Of a stretch of 64,000 nucleotides of DNA, positions 19,386 through 28,576 are shown piece after piece. The notes under the pieces were generated by a model, which was given only the letters and a program-made list of their open reading frames with translations, made no database searches and was not told the DNA's origin. This DNA is from Pontibacillus chungwhensis BH030062 (lineage in GTDB: Bacteria > Bacillota > Bacilli > Bacillales > BH030062). Position 1 is the stretch's first letter; each line of letters opens with the position of its first letter. The position numbers and the translations under genes were made by a program. The DNA is taken from assembly GCF_000770675.1 (NCBI RefSeq), contig NZ_AVBG01000009.1, forward strand, positions 104,255 to 168,254. The letters run 5' to 3'.

Positions 19386-22028
19386 ATGGAGAATCATGAA
19401 GTATCTCTTCCAACGAAATATGACCCGAATGCGATTGAGAAAGGTCGCTATGATTATTGGGTAGATGGCAAATTTTTTGAAGCAAAAGATGACAAAACGA
19501 AAGAACCGTTCACGGTCGTAATCCCGCCACCAAACGTAACGGGTAAATTACACCTTGGTCATGCATGGGATACAACTTTACAAGACATCATCACACGTGT
19601 GAAGCGTATGCAAGGCTATGATGTATTATGGCTTCCGGGTATGGATCACGCTGGTATTGCAACTCAAGCGAAAGTAGAAGCGAAGCTAAAAGAACAAGGT
19701 ACCTCTCGCTATGACCTGGGCCGCGAACAATTCCTTGAGAAATCATGGGAATGGAAAGAAGAATATGCGACCTTTATTCGTAAGCAATGGGAGAAGCTTG
19801 GTTTAGGCTTAGATTATTCTCGTGAGCGCTTCACATTAGACAACGGTCTATCAGATGCAGTTCGAGAAGTGTTCGTAACCCTTTATGAGAAGGACTATAT
19901 TTACCGTGGCGAATACATTATTAACTGGGATCCGACCACGAAAACAGCTCTATCTGATATTGAAGTCATCTATCATGATGTTCAGGGACACTTCTACCAT
20001 ATGAAATATCCGTTAGCGGACGGATCAGGCCATATCGAAATTGCTACAACGCGTCCTGAAACGATGCTTGGAGATACAGCTGTTGCTGTTCACACTGAAG
20101 ATGATCGTTATAAGCACCTGATTGGGAAGAAAGTTACCCTTCCAATCGTTGGTCGCGAAATTGAAATTGTAGGCGATGACTATGTTGATATGGAGTTTGG
20201 TAGCGGAGCTGTGAAGATTACACCTGCTCACGATCCAAATGACTTTGAAATCGGAAATCGTCATGATTTAGAGCGTATTCTTGTTATGAATGAAGATGGA
20301 ACGATGAACGAGAATGCTGGCAAGTACAAAGGCATGGACCGTTTCGAATGCCGTAAACAACTTGTTAAAGATCTGCAAGAAGAAGGCATCTTATTCGAAA
20401 TTGAAGAGCATATGCATTCTGTTGGACACTCAGAGCGGAGTGGAGCTGTTGTAGAACCATACCTTTCTACACAGTGGTTCGTTAATATGGAACCATTAGC
20501 AAAAGAAGCGATTAGCCTTCAAGAAGGAAATGATAAAGTTAATTTCGTTCCAGATCGATTCGAGAAAACATACCTAAACTGGATGGAAAACATTCGTGAC
20601 TGGTGTATTTCACGTCAGCTATGGTGGGGTCACCGTATTCCGGCCTGGTACCACAAAGAAACAGGTGAACTGTATGTAGGTCGTGAAGAGCCAGAAGATA
20701 TTGAGAACTGGGAGCAAGATAACGATGTATTAGATACATGGTTCTCCTCTGCACTTTGGCCATTCTCCACGATGGGCTGGCCAGATGAGAACAATGAAGA
20801 CTATAAGCGTTATTTCCCTACTGACGTCCTTGTTACCGGGTATGACATTATCTTCTTCTGGGTATCTCGTATGATCTTCCAATCCATTGAATTTACAGAG
20901 CGTCGTCCATTTAAAGACGTACTGATTCATGGTCTTGTAAGGGATGCTGAAGGACGCAAGATGAGTAAGTCTCTTGGAAATGGTGTCGATCCGATGGATG
21001 TTATTGATAAGTACGGTGCTGATTCTCTGCGTTACTTCTTAGCGACAGGCTCAACACCAGGTCAGGATCTACGCTTCCAATGGGAAAAAGTAGAGTCTAC
21101 TTGGAACTTTGCGAATAAGATATGGAACGCATCTCGTTTCGCCCTTATGAATATGGATGGGATCACTAATGAAGAAATCGACTTAACAGGTGAGAAATCT
21201 GTAGCGGATTACTGGATTCTAACTCGTTTAAACGAAACGGTTGAACAAGTAACGCGCAATGTTGATAAATATGAATTTGGTGAAGCGGGACGTCACTTAT
21301 ACAACTTTATCTGGGATGACTTCTGTGATTGGTACATTGAAATGGCGAAGCTCCCTCTTTACGGTGAAGACGAAGCTAAGAAGAAGACGACTCGTTCGAT
21401 CCTCGCTTATGTATTGGATAACACGATGCGTATGCTTCATCCATTCATGCCGTTCATCACAGAGGAAATCTGGCAGGCACTTCCGACGAAGGGTGAATCC
21501 ATCACTGTAGCGAGCTGGCCACAAGTACGTAAAGACCTTCACCATGAAGAAGCGTCTGAGCAAATGAAGCAGCTCGTAGCCATTATCCGCTCTGTTCGTA
21601 ACATCCGTGCAGAAGTTGATACACCGATGTCGAAGCAGATTCAGTTGATGATTAAGGCGAACACAGAAGAAATTGCGGATCAATTAGAAGCAAACCGCCA
21701 TTATCTAGATCGCTTCTGTAACCCTAGTGAGCTTATAATAGATGCAAATCTAACAGCTCCTGACAAAGCAATGTCAGCTGTTATTACTGGTGCTGAACTT
21801 TATCTGCCATTAGAAGGCTTAATTGATATCGAGGAAGAAATCGCTCGACTTCAGAAGGAGCGCGAGAAATGGGATTCTGAAGTACAGCTTGTACAGAAGA
21901 AGCTCTCTAATGATAAGTTTGTAAACAAAGCTCCTGAACATATCGTTCAAGCTGAGCGCGATAAAGAACAGGACTATATCGACAAACGCGATAAGGTCGA
22001 CGCTCGTATTAAAGAGTTACAGTCCTAA
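19386..22028 (+). CDS. valS: Valyl-tRNA synthetase
   Basis: Charges tRNA-Val. The 880-residue class I enzyme has the HIGH motif as HLGH at 56-59 ([16 protein letters not shown]) and KMSKS in [14 protein letters not shown]. Between them lie the editing domain ([18 protein letters not shown], then [15 protein letters not shown]) and the [16 protein letters not shown] segment. The C-terminal coiled coil typical of ValS ([19 protein letters not shown] to the end) is present. AAAGGAGG precedes the ATG. Expression is set by the T-box in front. Confidence 0.98.
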   Translation: MENHEVSLPTKYDPNAIEKGRYDYWVDGKFFEAKDDKTKEPFTVVIPPPNVTGKLHLGHAWDTTLQDIITRVKRMQGYDVLWLPGMDHAGIATQAKVEAKLKEQGTSRYDLGREQFLEKSWEWKEEYATFIRKQWEKLGLGLDYSRERFTLDNGLSDAVREVFVTLYEKDYIYRGEYIINWDPTTKTALSDIEVIYHDVQGHFYHMKYPLADGSGHIEIATTRPETMLGDTAVAVHTEDDRYKHLIGKKVTLPIVGREIEIVGDDYVDMEFGSGAVKITPAHDPNDFEIGNRHDLERILVMNEDGTMNENAGKYKGMDRFECRKQLVKDLQEEGILFEIEEHMHSVGHSERSGAVVEPYLSTQWFVNMEPLAKEAISLQEGNDKVNFVPDRFEKTYLNWMENIRDWCISRQLWWGHRIPAWYHKETGELYVGREEPEDIENWEQDNDVLDTWFSSALWPFSTMGWPDENNEDYKRYFPTDVLVTGYDIIFFWVSRMIFQSIEFTERRPFKDVLIHGLVRDAEGRKMSKSLGNGVDPMDVIDKYGADSLRYFLATGSTPGQDLRFQWEKVESTWNFANKIWNASRFALMNMDGITNEEIDLTGEKSVADYWILTRLNETVEQVTRNVDKYEFGEAGRHLYNFIWDDFCDWYIEMAKLPLYGEDEAKKKTTRSILAYVLDNTMRMLHPFMPFITEEIWQALPTKGESITVASWPQVRKDLHHEEASEQMKQLVAIIRSVRNIRAEVDTPMSKQIQLMIKANTEEIADQLEANRHYLDRFCNPSELIIDANLTAPDKAMSAVITGAELYLPLEGLIDIEEEIARLQKEREKWDSEVQLVQKKLSNDKFVNKAPEHIVQAERDKEQDYIDKRDKVDARIKELQS

Positions 22029-22032
22029 TAAG

Positions 22033-22069
22033 AAAACTCCGTCTAGTAATTAGCTAGGCGGAGTTTTTT
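22033..22069 (+). terminator. Terminator after valS
   Basis: AAAACTCCGTCTAG and CTAGGCGGAGTTTT form the stem, followed by TTTTT counting the stem end. The 3' arm contains the stop codon of the opposing gene, and the A-rich 5' arm makes it usable on the - strand as well. Confidence 0.88.
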
Positions 22070-22917
22070 AATTGAGTGTAGATATGATCCATGTACTTCT
22101 CGACGATATTGATGGAACTTTTTGCACTAAGCGTGCGACTGCCAACCACGTCTTCTATTTCGTTAAAGAGCAGGTTCCCCTCCTCATCAAATAAGAAGTC
22201 AATCCCGACCATTCCGAATGAGAAAAGACTAATGATCCGCTCGATATGAGCTTTTTCCTTTGGTGATAAAGGATATAGCGTGGCAGTGCCTCCAAGTGTA
22301 TAATTTGCTTTAAAGTCAGAAGAGCTCTCTCTTAGTATGGCAGCTACAATTTCTTTTCCGACCACAAACACCCGTAAATCTTTTCCGAGAATAGGGGCTG
22401 GTTTTTGGAGGATGAGATCTTGGCCCATTAATGATGGAGCGAGTTCTGTAGCCTTTTTTGCAGAATCAATCCAGTGAACATCTTTACCCCCTCTTGAATC
22501 AACCTTTTTTATAATATAAGGGTAGGGGAGTGGTGATTCTTCTGGATTGAAATTAGCACCTTTTAGAAAAAATGTATCCATCATCGGTATATGGTGACGG
22601 GCCAGGTGTTGATGCGTCTTCCATTTGTCATTACATATTTCACTTACATGAGAAGAATTGAACGTCTTCACTCCTAGCCCTTCCAATTGAAGGGTAAGTC
22701 TAGCATCAATGGTCCTAATAATAGCAAATGAAGGTACAGGAACTACCTCACTTTGTAAGAATAGAACAAAGCGGCTATTTCGAATGCCTATGGTGATTTT
22801 TTCTCTTGGTATAAAGGTGAGTTGCAGCCCAATACGATCGGCTTCTTCAATCATCCATTCGATAAAAGGCTGATTCCGCTCAGCATCTTGATAAGTATAA
22901 ATGAGCCATCCATTCAA
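22054..22917 (-). CDS. RimK-like ATP-grasp protein (second of a pair)
   Basis: A 287-residue ATP-grasp protein. The N-terminal pre-ATP-grasp part (IIRTIDARLTLQLEGLGVKTFNSS) is followed by the ATP-binding core (YPYIIKKVDSRGGKDVHWI, LILQKPAPILGKDLRVFVVG). The metal-site segment reads LLFNEIEDVVGS where RimK-type ligases have E-x-N, so the metal-binding Asn appears replaced by Glu. The family joins amino acids to carboxylates with ATP; the substrate cannot be read from sequence. It starts with TTG in a TTGA overlap with the stop of the gene before it, with GGAGG 9 nt upstream. Probably diverged after duplication. Confidence 0.85.
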   Translation of the reverse strand: MNGWLIYTYQDAERNQPFIEWMIEEADRIGLQLTFIPREKITIGIRNSRFVLFLQSEVVPVPSFAIIRTIDARLTLQLEGLGVKTFNSSHVSEICNDKWKTHQHLARHHIPMMDTFFLKGANFNPEESPLPYPYIIKKVDSRGGKDVHWIDSAKKATELAPSLMGQDLILQKPAPILGKDLRVFVVGKEIVAAILRESSSDFKANYTLGGTATLYPLSPKEKAHIERIISLFSFGMVGIDFLFDEEGNLLFNEIEDVVGSRTLSAKSSINIVEKYMDHIYTQLKNSA

Positions 22918-23822
22918 ATGCCTTCGCCTCCTTTCTTAGAATGCTGTTTCATCACATGCACCATCATCTTTTCAGCGACATTAATACCTGTGCATTCATA
23001 TATATTTCGAATTTGTGCATTGCCATTTACTTCACAAATAACCGGCTGTCCGTATTCATCGTAAAGAAGGTCTACACCACAAAAGGTTGTCCCGATCGCT
23101 TTACTTGCTCTAATAGCGAGTTCTTTCTCTGCATCAGAAGGGGAATAGGGCTCCATTTTACCCCCCGTTGTTACGTTTGCTCTGAAGTCATGTTCAGAAT
23201 AACGGAGCATGGAAGCAACGACCTCCTCACCAACAACATTAAGACGCACGTCCCGCCCGTAACTAGCTGATATAAACTGCTGAAGCAGAAATGGACGATT
23301 GTGGATGGATCTTAGTTTGTTCATCATTTCTTCTTTTGTATGTACGAGATAGACCTGCTCCCCAAAGGAACCATAAGCTTCTTTTATAATAAGGGGGAAG
23401 CCTAGTTTTACCCCTTCGTTAATAAGATGAGTGAGATGTAACTCATCTGTTTTTATAAAAATCTTAGGTCCTAGAATCGTTTCCGGTATAGGAAGTTGTT
23501 TTTGAGCTAACCGTTGATACATAACCCCTTTATGATCACATGCCTCAATCGCATCAGCTGAATTGTACACCGGAATCCCCATTGACTCTAGCTGCCGAGC
23601 AAGCAGAATATCTTTGTCACCAAAGATAACAAAATCTGGGTGCTCTGCCGTGTCAGCTCCAGTAATACTCATGCCCTCACCAGACATGGTGCTTAAGAGT
23701 TCATGATTGGGATAAATGGTCATCGAGATTCCTTTTTGTTGCGCAGCCTCTTGAATAAGTTCAGCGTAATCAAGAAACTTAGGACTTTTCAAATGCCCGT
23801 TATAAACGATCCATCCATGCAT
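22914..23822 (-). CDS. RimK-like ATP-grasp ligase (first of a pair)
   Basis: A 302-residue ATP-grasp enzyme related to RimK/LysX ligases. The order is: FLDYAELIQEAAQQKGI; FGDKDILLARQLESMGIPVYNSA; the ATP-binding FPLIIKEAYGSFGEQVYLV; LLQQFISASYGRDVRLNVVGEEVVASM; GVDLLYDEYGQPVICEVNGNAQ with the Glu and Asn that bind the metal; and a His/Lys-rich tail. The RBS AAAGGAG is in front of the ATG. It is the leading gene of a two-gene unit with the paralogue that overlaps it by 4 bp. The pair sits between valS and folC where B. subtilis has none, so it looks like an accessory insertion. Substrate unknown. Confidence 0.88.
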   Translation of the reverse strand: MHGWIVYNGHLKSPKFLDYAELIQEAAQQKGISMTIYPNHELLSTMSGEGMSITGADTAEHPDFVIFGDKDILLARQLESMGIPVYNSADAIEACDHKGVMYQRLAQKQLPIPETILGPKIFIKTDELHLTHLINEGVKLGFPLIIKEAYGSFGEQVYLVHTKEEMMNKLRSIHNRPFLLQQFISASYGRDVRLNVVGEEVVASMLRYSEHDFRANVTTGGKMEPYSPSDAEKELAIRASKAIGTTFCGVDLLYDEYGQPVICEVNGNAQIRNIYECTGINVAEKMMVHVMKQHSKKGGEGI

Positions 23823-23878
23823 AGGATCACTCCTTTATTTGATGAGTTATGTTGGTTGTTGATTAATAGGTAGGGATA

Positions 23879-24049
23879 GTCCGTTATCAAATGTGGCTAG
23901 GGCAGGCTTGGGGACAACTCGCTTTCCTGCGGGGAGCTGGGAAGCCTCCTCGTTCGCTTCGCTCTCTGTGGGGTCTTCCCTAGGCTCCTTACCCCGCGGG
24001 AGTCTCGCAGTCCCCAAGCCTGCCCTGTCATTATTGAGGTGAACGGTCC
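23879..24049 (-). repeat. Palindromic repeat family, copy 3
   Basis: A ~171-bp copy with arms GGGCAGGCTTGGGGAC and GTCCCCAAGCCTGCCC, different again from copies 1 and 2 but fully paired. On the - strand the core GCGAGACTCCCGCGGGG and CCCCGCAGGAAAGCGAGT is kept; the internal stem here is GGGAAG/CTTCCC. The outer ends are CCGTT and AACGG. Confidence 0.82.
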
Positions 24050-24095
24050 AACTTAATATAGTTGCTCTTAAGCCCCTACCTTCCAAGTATGGCGC

Positions 24096-24271
24096 GTTTC
24101 CGTTTCTCCTCATTTGTCAAAGGTGGGCCTGGAAATTGCGAGACTCCTGCGGGAGAGAGAGCTAGACGAGATCCCGCAGAGAGCAAAACGAACGAGGAAG
24201 CTCGACAGCTCGCCCGCGGAAAGCGAGTGATTTCCAGGACCACCTTAAGCCTTATTAAAGCTAACGGAAAC
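24096..24271 (+). repeat. Palindromic repeat family, copy 4
   Basis: A ~176-bp copy starting 47 bp after the end of copy 3 and inverted to it, the same arrangement as copies 1 and 2. Arms AAGGTGGGCCTGGAAA and TTTCCAGGACCACCTT; core GCGAGACTCCTGCGGG and CCCGCGGAAAGCGAGT; outer ends GTTTCCGTT and AACGGAAAC. The 548 bp between the ATP-grasp pair and folC hold only copies 3 and 4 and the folC promoter. Confidence 0.85.
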
Positions 24272-24318
24272 GTTTTTCTATCGATATTGTCTCAGCTCCG
24301 ATAGTATAAGAACTATCT

Positions 24319-24347
24319 TTGGAACCTGTCCTATTTTAGGATAAAAT
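24319..24347 (+). promoter_or_regulatory. Promoter of folC
   Basis: TTGGAA (24319-24324), 17 bp, then TAAAAT (24342-24347), just downstream of repeat copy 4. Confidence 0.55.
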
Positions 24348-24370
24348 AAGGATGAAATGGAGGTTCGTAT

Positions 24371-25636
24371 ATGTTTACGACAATGGAACAAATCAATCAA
24401 TTTTTTAATGACCGAAATGGGTTAGGGATTAAACCTGGTTTTGGTCGTATGAAAACCATGCTTAAGGCATTAAATAATCCACATAAAGATATAAAAGCGG
24501 TGCACATCGCCGGGACGAATGGAAAGGGCTCTACACTTGCTTTTATGAAGGAAGCTTTAATCGACCAGGGGTTTCGTGTGACTAGCTTCGTATCCCCGGC
24601 TTTTGGTTCTATACGAGAGCACATCTTTCTTCAAAACGAACCCATTTCTGAAGAACGCTTTATCCATTATATCAATACCCTACTCCCTGTTGTGAAGGAA
24701 TTGGATGAAAATGAGGATGGTCCATCTGAATTTGAAATTCTCGTCATGGTGGCGATTCTTTTTTCACGTGATGATTCCACCATTAGTTTATTTGAAACCG
24801 GTATGGGAGGGAGTGGTGATTCTACAAATGTGCTTGAACCTATCCTTAGTATCATTACAATGATTGATCTTGATCATACGGCTTTTCTAGGTGACACCAT
24901 TGAAGCGATTGCTGCTCAAAAGGCGGGGATTATTAAAGCTCGCACCCCTATTGTCTCAGGTGTTACACAAGTTGAAGCAAAACAGGTTGTAAAAGATTAT
25001 GCTGCAAGGAACAATGCCCCCCTTTATCAATGGGGAGAAGCGTTCTACATAAGGGAGAAGGATCAGGCCTATTCCTTTACATCTCAAGATCTGGTACTAG
25101 AAGGAATTCGTGTTTCGCTTCCAGGCAAGCATCAACAAAAGAATAGTAGCCTGGCGCTAATGGGGCTCTCACTCCTTAAAGGAGTCAATAGTGAAGAGGC
25201 AGCCAAATCGTTTCAAAAGGTGCAGTATAGTGGTAGATTTGAAACGATTTCCTCGGAACCTACCGTGATCATAGATGGTGCTCATAACTTGTCAGGTACA
25301 GAGTCGTTAATCGATACAGTCAAACAGAGCTATCCTCATAAGAAGAAAACGTTGTTATACAGCGCACTCAAAGACAAGCCATTAGCTCAAATGATTCCGT
25401 TATTAGAAGAGACATTTGATGAAGTTGTATTCACCACGTTTCATCACACAAGGTCCTCTACCCCTGAGTACCTTGCTTCCTTCTCTTCAAATGCTGACCC
25501 TAAAATGGTTTCGAGTTGGGAGAAATATATAGATGAAATTTGGGATGATCTTAATGGAAATGTCCTTGTTATTGCTGGCTCTCTATACTGGCTTCCGATT
25601 GTGAAGGAATATGCAAATAGAAAGAGAAATAAATAA
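24371..25636 (+). CDS. folC: Folylpolyglutamate/dihydrofolate synthase
   Basis: A Mur-ligase-type enzyme that adds glutamate to dihydropteroate or folates with ATP. The 421 residues begin FTTMEQINQFFNDRNGLGIKPGFGRMK, then the P-loop HIAGTNGKGSTLAFMKEAL, FVSPAFGSIREHIFL, LFETGMGGSGDSTNV and DHTAFLGDTIEAIAAQKAGIIK, followed by the C-terminal domain with IIDGAHNLSGTESLIDTV. All are FolC signatures. GGAGG precedes the ATG. It lies after valS as in B. subtilis, with the ATP-grasp pair and repeats inserted between. Confidence 0.96.
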   Translation: MFTTMEQINQFFNDRNGLGIKPGFGRMKTMLKALNNPHKDIKAVHIAGTNGKGSTLAFMKEALIDQGFRVTSFVSPAFGSIREHIFLQNEPISEERFIHYINTLLPVVKELDENEDGPSEFEILVMVAILFSRDDSTISLFETGMGGSGDSTNVLEPILSIITMIDLDHTAFLGDTIEAIAAQKAGIIKARTPIVSGVTQVEAKQVVKDYAARNNAPLYQWGEAFYIREKDQAYSFTSQDLVLEGIRVSLPGKHQQKNSSLALMGLSLLKGVNSEEAAKSFQKVQYSGRFETISSEPTVIIDGAHNLSGTESLIDTVKQSYPHKKKTLLYSALKDKPLAQMIPLLEETFDEVVFTTFHHTRSSTPEYLASFSSNADPKMVSSWEKYIDEIWDDLNGNVLVIAGSLYWLPIVKEYANRKRNK

Positions 25637-25763
25637 GAACAACTATTCAGAAATTTTTGAATGAATGGGTGTTATGTGCTACTATAAAAGTATTAGTTTT
25701 TTCTAAATATTGCCTTTAATAAGACTTGAATAGTATATGAGATTTGATCGATGGAGATAGGGG

Positions 25764-27509
25764 ATGCAGGGGATGATATCAAAACAAAAGACGGTGGCGT
25801 TATGGAGTATATGGGCAATACTCTGGCCAGGGGTTATTACCACAGTGTTTGTAGTAACGAACCCACAGTTGCAAGGAAGGGAGTTTGACCTTCTTTCTTT
25901 TGCATTTATGATGGTGATTGTAGCACTCTTCCCAGTCGTCATTCATAATAGCCCAATTATTTTCATTCACGGGATAAGTCTAGCTGTGTTTTTATATTTT
26001 GGTTTATTTTTTGAAATGATTATGACACAGATTGCCTACATTGTATCCATCTCAAAGGTGAAACTTTCAAGGCCTTATTGGTATAAACTCCCTCTTAATT
26101 TAACTATGTTCCTGTTTGTATCACTAGGATCTGCCCTTTTTTATTATGCATTAGGAGGGTCCCATGGGCCATCAGCTTTTGCGACGCCGAGTGATGCAAT
26201 TCCTATTATTGGATATGTATTGTCTCAGTTTATTCTTAACCATGCTTTCATCTATATTGTACGGAATTATTTTCTGGGGAATAAGGGCACCATTTTTGAT
26301 AAAGAATTCTTCTGGGACTTAGGGAACACATCCATTGTGATGCCGATAGGATTTGTTTTATATGTTTTGTATATGGAAATAGGTGAAGCGGCAATCTACT
26401 ATGTGGGTCTTCCGTTTGTTGGTTTATCTCTTATTTTAACTCTCTATTACGCTAGTCAAAATGTGAACGAGTACTTGCAAAAAGCAAATGAAATTGGACA
26501 AGAGCTTACAGGGCGTCTAAAAGTAGGTGAAGTTCTAGATCGGTTTGTAGAAAGTTTGACCGTGCTTTTTCATGTCGATTATGTTTATATATTTGATCGA
26601 AAGAATAAAGATGATCTTGAACTCATTCGATATTTCGATGGTGATAAAAATATTGGATTTCAAAATCCCCAATTCTCATCATTTGAAGGTGTCAGTCAGT
26701 CCGTGTGCGCGAGCGGCCAGCCTATCCTCTATCAGTCTAGAAAGAAATGGAGGCATATTCGGTCAGATCTCATCCCTAAAAAAGTAGAGAGCATTATGTC
26801 TGTTCCTATTGAACGAAATAACAAGATTGAGGGTATTATTACCATTGCCTCTCATAAGAAAAGGTCATACGAGAAGTTTCAGCTCATGCTTGTGGGAATT
26901 CTAGCTAACTATATGGCTGTAGCCATCCAGAATGCAAGGCACTATGAAGAAACGAAGCGAAGAAGCGAGCTTTGTCCGTTAACGAAACTGTACAATTATC
27001 GTTACTTTGAGAATCTTGTTAGTGATTATGCAGACACCTATGAGCAAGTAGGGGAAAAGATAGATGCGTCTGTAATATTGTTAGACTTGGATCATTTTAA
27101 GAGAGTGAACGATCAGTACGGACACGAGAGTGGCAATGAGGCTCTTTGTGAGTTAGCTGTCCGTTTATCGAACATTGTAGGGGATAATGGTACCGTTGCT
27201 CGTTATGGAGGAGAAGAGTTCGTTGTCTTCTTGCCAGGAGTGGGAAGGGAAAAAAGTCTTGCCATTGCAGAGGAACTTCGTCACCGTATATCTTCGGTCC
27301 CGTTTCGTCTTAAAGAACATATTACCGATCACCAAGGGGCCATAGACGCTTGGCTAACAGCAAGTATTGGAGTAGCGACTTTCCCTGAAGATTGTGAAAG
27401 TCCTATTGAACTAGTGCGGCACGCTGATCGGGCGATGTATGTGGGTGCGAAGCAACAAGGTCGGAACAAAGTGGCAAGCTATGAGAGGATTTTAGAAGCG
27501 GCTGAGTGA
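25764..27509 (+). CDS. Membrane GAF-GGDEF protein, likely diguanylate cyclase
   Basis: A 581-residue protein with several N-terminal membrane helices (about 10-235), a GAF-like domain (about 245-395, VGEVLDRFVESLTVLFHVDYVYIF through FQLMLVGILANYMAVAIQNARHYEE) and a C-terminal GGDEF domain (about 405-575). The active site is ARYGGEEF at 481-485, with LLDLDHFKRVNDQYGHESGN for metal and GTP binding, so cyclase activity is likely. The RxxD product-inhibition site expected just before it is missing (GDNGTVARYGGEEF). It may supply c-di-GMP read by the pilus riboswitch and by PilB further on. GGAG lies 7 nt before the ATG. Confidence 0.9.
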   Translation: MQGMISKQKTVALWSIWAILWPGVITTVFVVTNPQLQGREFDLLSFAFMMVIVALFPVVIHNSPIIFIHGISLAVFLYFGLFFEMIMTQIAYIVSISKVKLSRPYWYKLPLNLTMFLFVSLGSALFYYALGGSHGPSAFATPSDAIPIIGYVLSQFILNHAFIYIVRNYFLGNKGTIFDKEFFWDLGNTSIVMPIGFVLYVLYMEIGEAAIYYVGLPFVGLSLILTLYYASQNVNEYLQKANEIGQELTGRLKVGEVLDRFVESLTVLFHVDYVYIFDRKNKDDLELIRYFDGDKNIGFQNPQFSSFEGVSQSVCASGQPILYQSRKKWRHIRSDLIPKKVESIMSVPIERNNKIEGIITIASHKKRSYEKFQLMLVGILANYMAVAIQNARHYEETKRRSELCPLTKLYNYRYFENLVSDYADTYEQVGEKIDASVILLDLDHFKRVNDQYGHESGNEALCELAVRLSNIVGDNGTVARYGGEEFVVFLPGVGREKSLAIAEELRHRISSVPFRLKEHITDHQGAIDAWLTASIGVATFPEDCESPIELVRHADRAMYVGAKQQGRNKVASYERILEAAE

Positions 27510-27527
27510 TGAACTCAGCCTTTTTTT
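27500..27527 (+). terminator. Terminator after the GGDEF gene
   Basis: GGCTGAGT and ACTCAGCC form an 8-bp stem, followed by T7. It includes the GGDEF stop codon and touches the end of the converging pilin gene. Confidence 0.88.
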
Positions 27528-28044
27528 ATTGAAGTAAGAAGTCCTCAAAATAGTCGATAGTCGTCTTTAAACGGAAAGAGGGCTCTTTCTCGTTTTTCTT
27601 TGGTTGATCTAGTTTAGCTTTCAGTGTGAGGTCGAGTTCTATGGTTTCTTTTTTATTTACTACCTTACAAGTTTTAGTACCAGGATTCAGCGCAAGCTCC
27701 TCTGGATTGCTATTAGCTTTCTTCCCCTTTAAGTAAGTTTTGATGCTCAATGTCTCAAAGTATCGCTCATCTAAATCCATAGGGGATCGTTTCTGGGATG
27801 GGGTTTCAATGGTCAAATTTCCTGTACTATAGCATATTTCAAAGGGTCGTACTTCTTGGTTACGCAAAGCTGTGACAAAAATATTAGCTTCTTGGCTAAG
27901 ATTTACATTCTTTTCAGCTTTTGCATTATACTTTATACTTTGTAGTAAGAAAGTACTTGCTAAAATGGTCACAATCCCCAATATAGCAAGTCCGGCTAGT
28001 AATTCCACTAACGTCATCCCGCCTTCATCCTTGTGTATGAACAT
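27526..28044 (-). CDS. Minor pilin, type IV prepilin N terminus
   Basis: About 172 residues with a short leader ending GG followed by MTLVELLAGLAILGIVTILASTFLLQS, the class III signal with Glu at +5; cleavage is expected after the second Gly. The rest is a soluble domain with two Cys that could form a disulfide. Position and type suggest a minor pilin (PilW/ComGF-like). The site GAGGGG lies directly before an ATG at 28050 and 6 nt before the one at 28044, which is preferred. It is divergent from the next pilin gene, with only 58 bp between them. Confidence 0.85.
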   Translation of the reverse strand: MFIHKDEGGMTLVELLAGLAILGIVTILASTFLLQSIKYNAKAEKNVNLSQEANIFVTALRNQEVRPFEICYSTGNLTIETPSQKRSPMDLDERYFETLSIKTYLKGKKANSNPEELALNPGTKTCKVVNKKETIELDLTLKAKLDQPKKNEKEPSFRLKTTIDYFEDFLLQ

Positions 28045-28069
28045 AAACATCCCCTCGTTCCTCGTTATA

Positions 28070-28086
28070 TTCTTATCATATAAGAA
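28070..28086. promoter_or_regulatory. 17-bp palindrome between divergent pilin genes
   Basis: TTCTTAT-CAT-ATAAGAA is a perfect 7-bp inverted repeat with a 3-bp centre, in the 58-bp gap between two divergent pilin genes. It could be an operator. The spacing is too short for two separate promoters, so they would overlap here. Confidence 0.4.
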
Positions 28087-28102
28087 GAGAAGGGTGAAAT
28101 AA

Positions 28103-28558
28103 ATGAAGAACGGTTATAAAATTCAAAAAAATAAGGAAAAGGGGTTCACTCTGCTAGAAATCCTAGCCGCTCTTGCTATTCTTGGCGTTCTTGTTGTGGT
28201 TATGATTCCTTTCTTTACGAATTACGCTGTGTTTACCTCGAAAGCAGAAGAGAATGTCGATGCGATTAATTTAGCGGAGAAAGTGATGTATGAGGTGGTT
28301 GAAGATTACCCACTAGACAGCTACATATCAAGGGCTTCTATAGCGAATTGCGATACTACACCAAATCTCTTACCTTCTGGAAACGGCTTACCTAAAAATA
28401 TAAGTGGAGATAAGGTATATGAGGTTAAAGGATTGTTGTGCAGTCGGCCTGGAAAACAAAGTGGAGGGGAAAATGTAAATCTTTATCAGCTGAAGATTGA
28501 ATTGTGGAATGAGCAGACCATGGTAACCGAAACATTTACGTATGTTAACTATAAATAA
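28103..28558 (+). CDS. Minor pilin, GspI/PilV-like
   Basis: A 151-residue prepilin with leader MKNGYKIQKNKEKG and FTLLEILAALAILGVLVVVMIPFF after the cleavage site, with Glu at +5. The mature domain has two Cys. It is short, like the minor pseudopilins that prime pilus assembly. The site AAGGGTG precedes the ATG. The PilX-like gene follows after 18 nt with AAAGGAG, so the two are probably co-transcribed. Confidence 0.87.
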   Translation: MKNGYKIQKNKEKGFTLLEILAALAILGVLVVVMIPFFTNYAVFTSKAEENVDAINLAEKVMYEVVEDYPLDSYISRASIANCDTTPNLLPSGNGLPKNISGDKVYEVKGLLCSRPGKQSGGENVNLYQLKIELWNEQTMVTETFTYVNYK

Positions 28559-28576
28559 AAAAGGAGCAAAGAGGAA

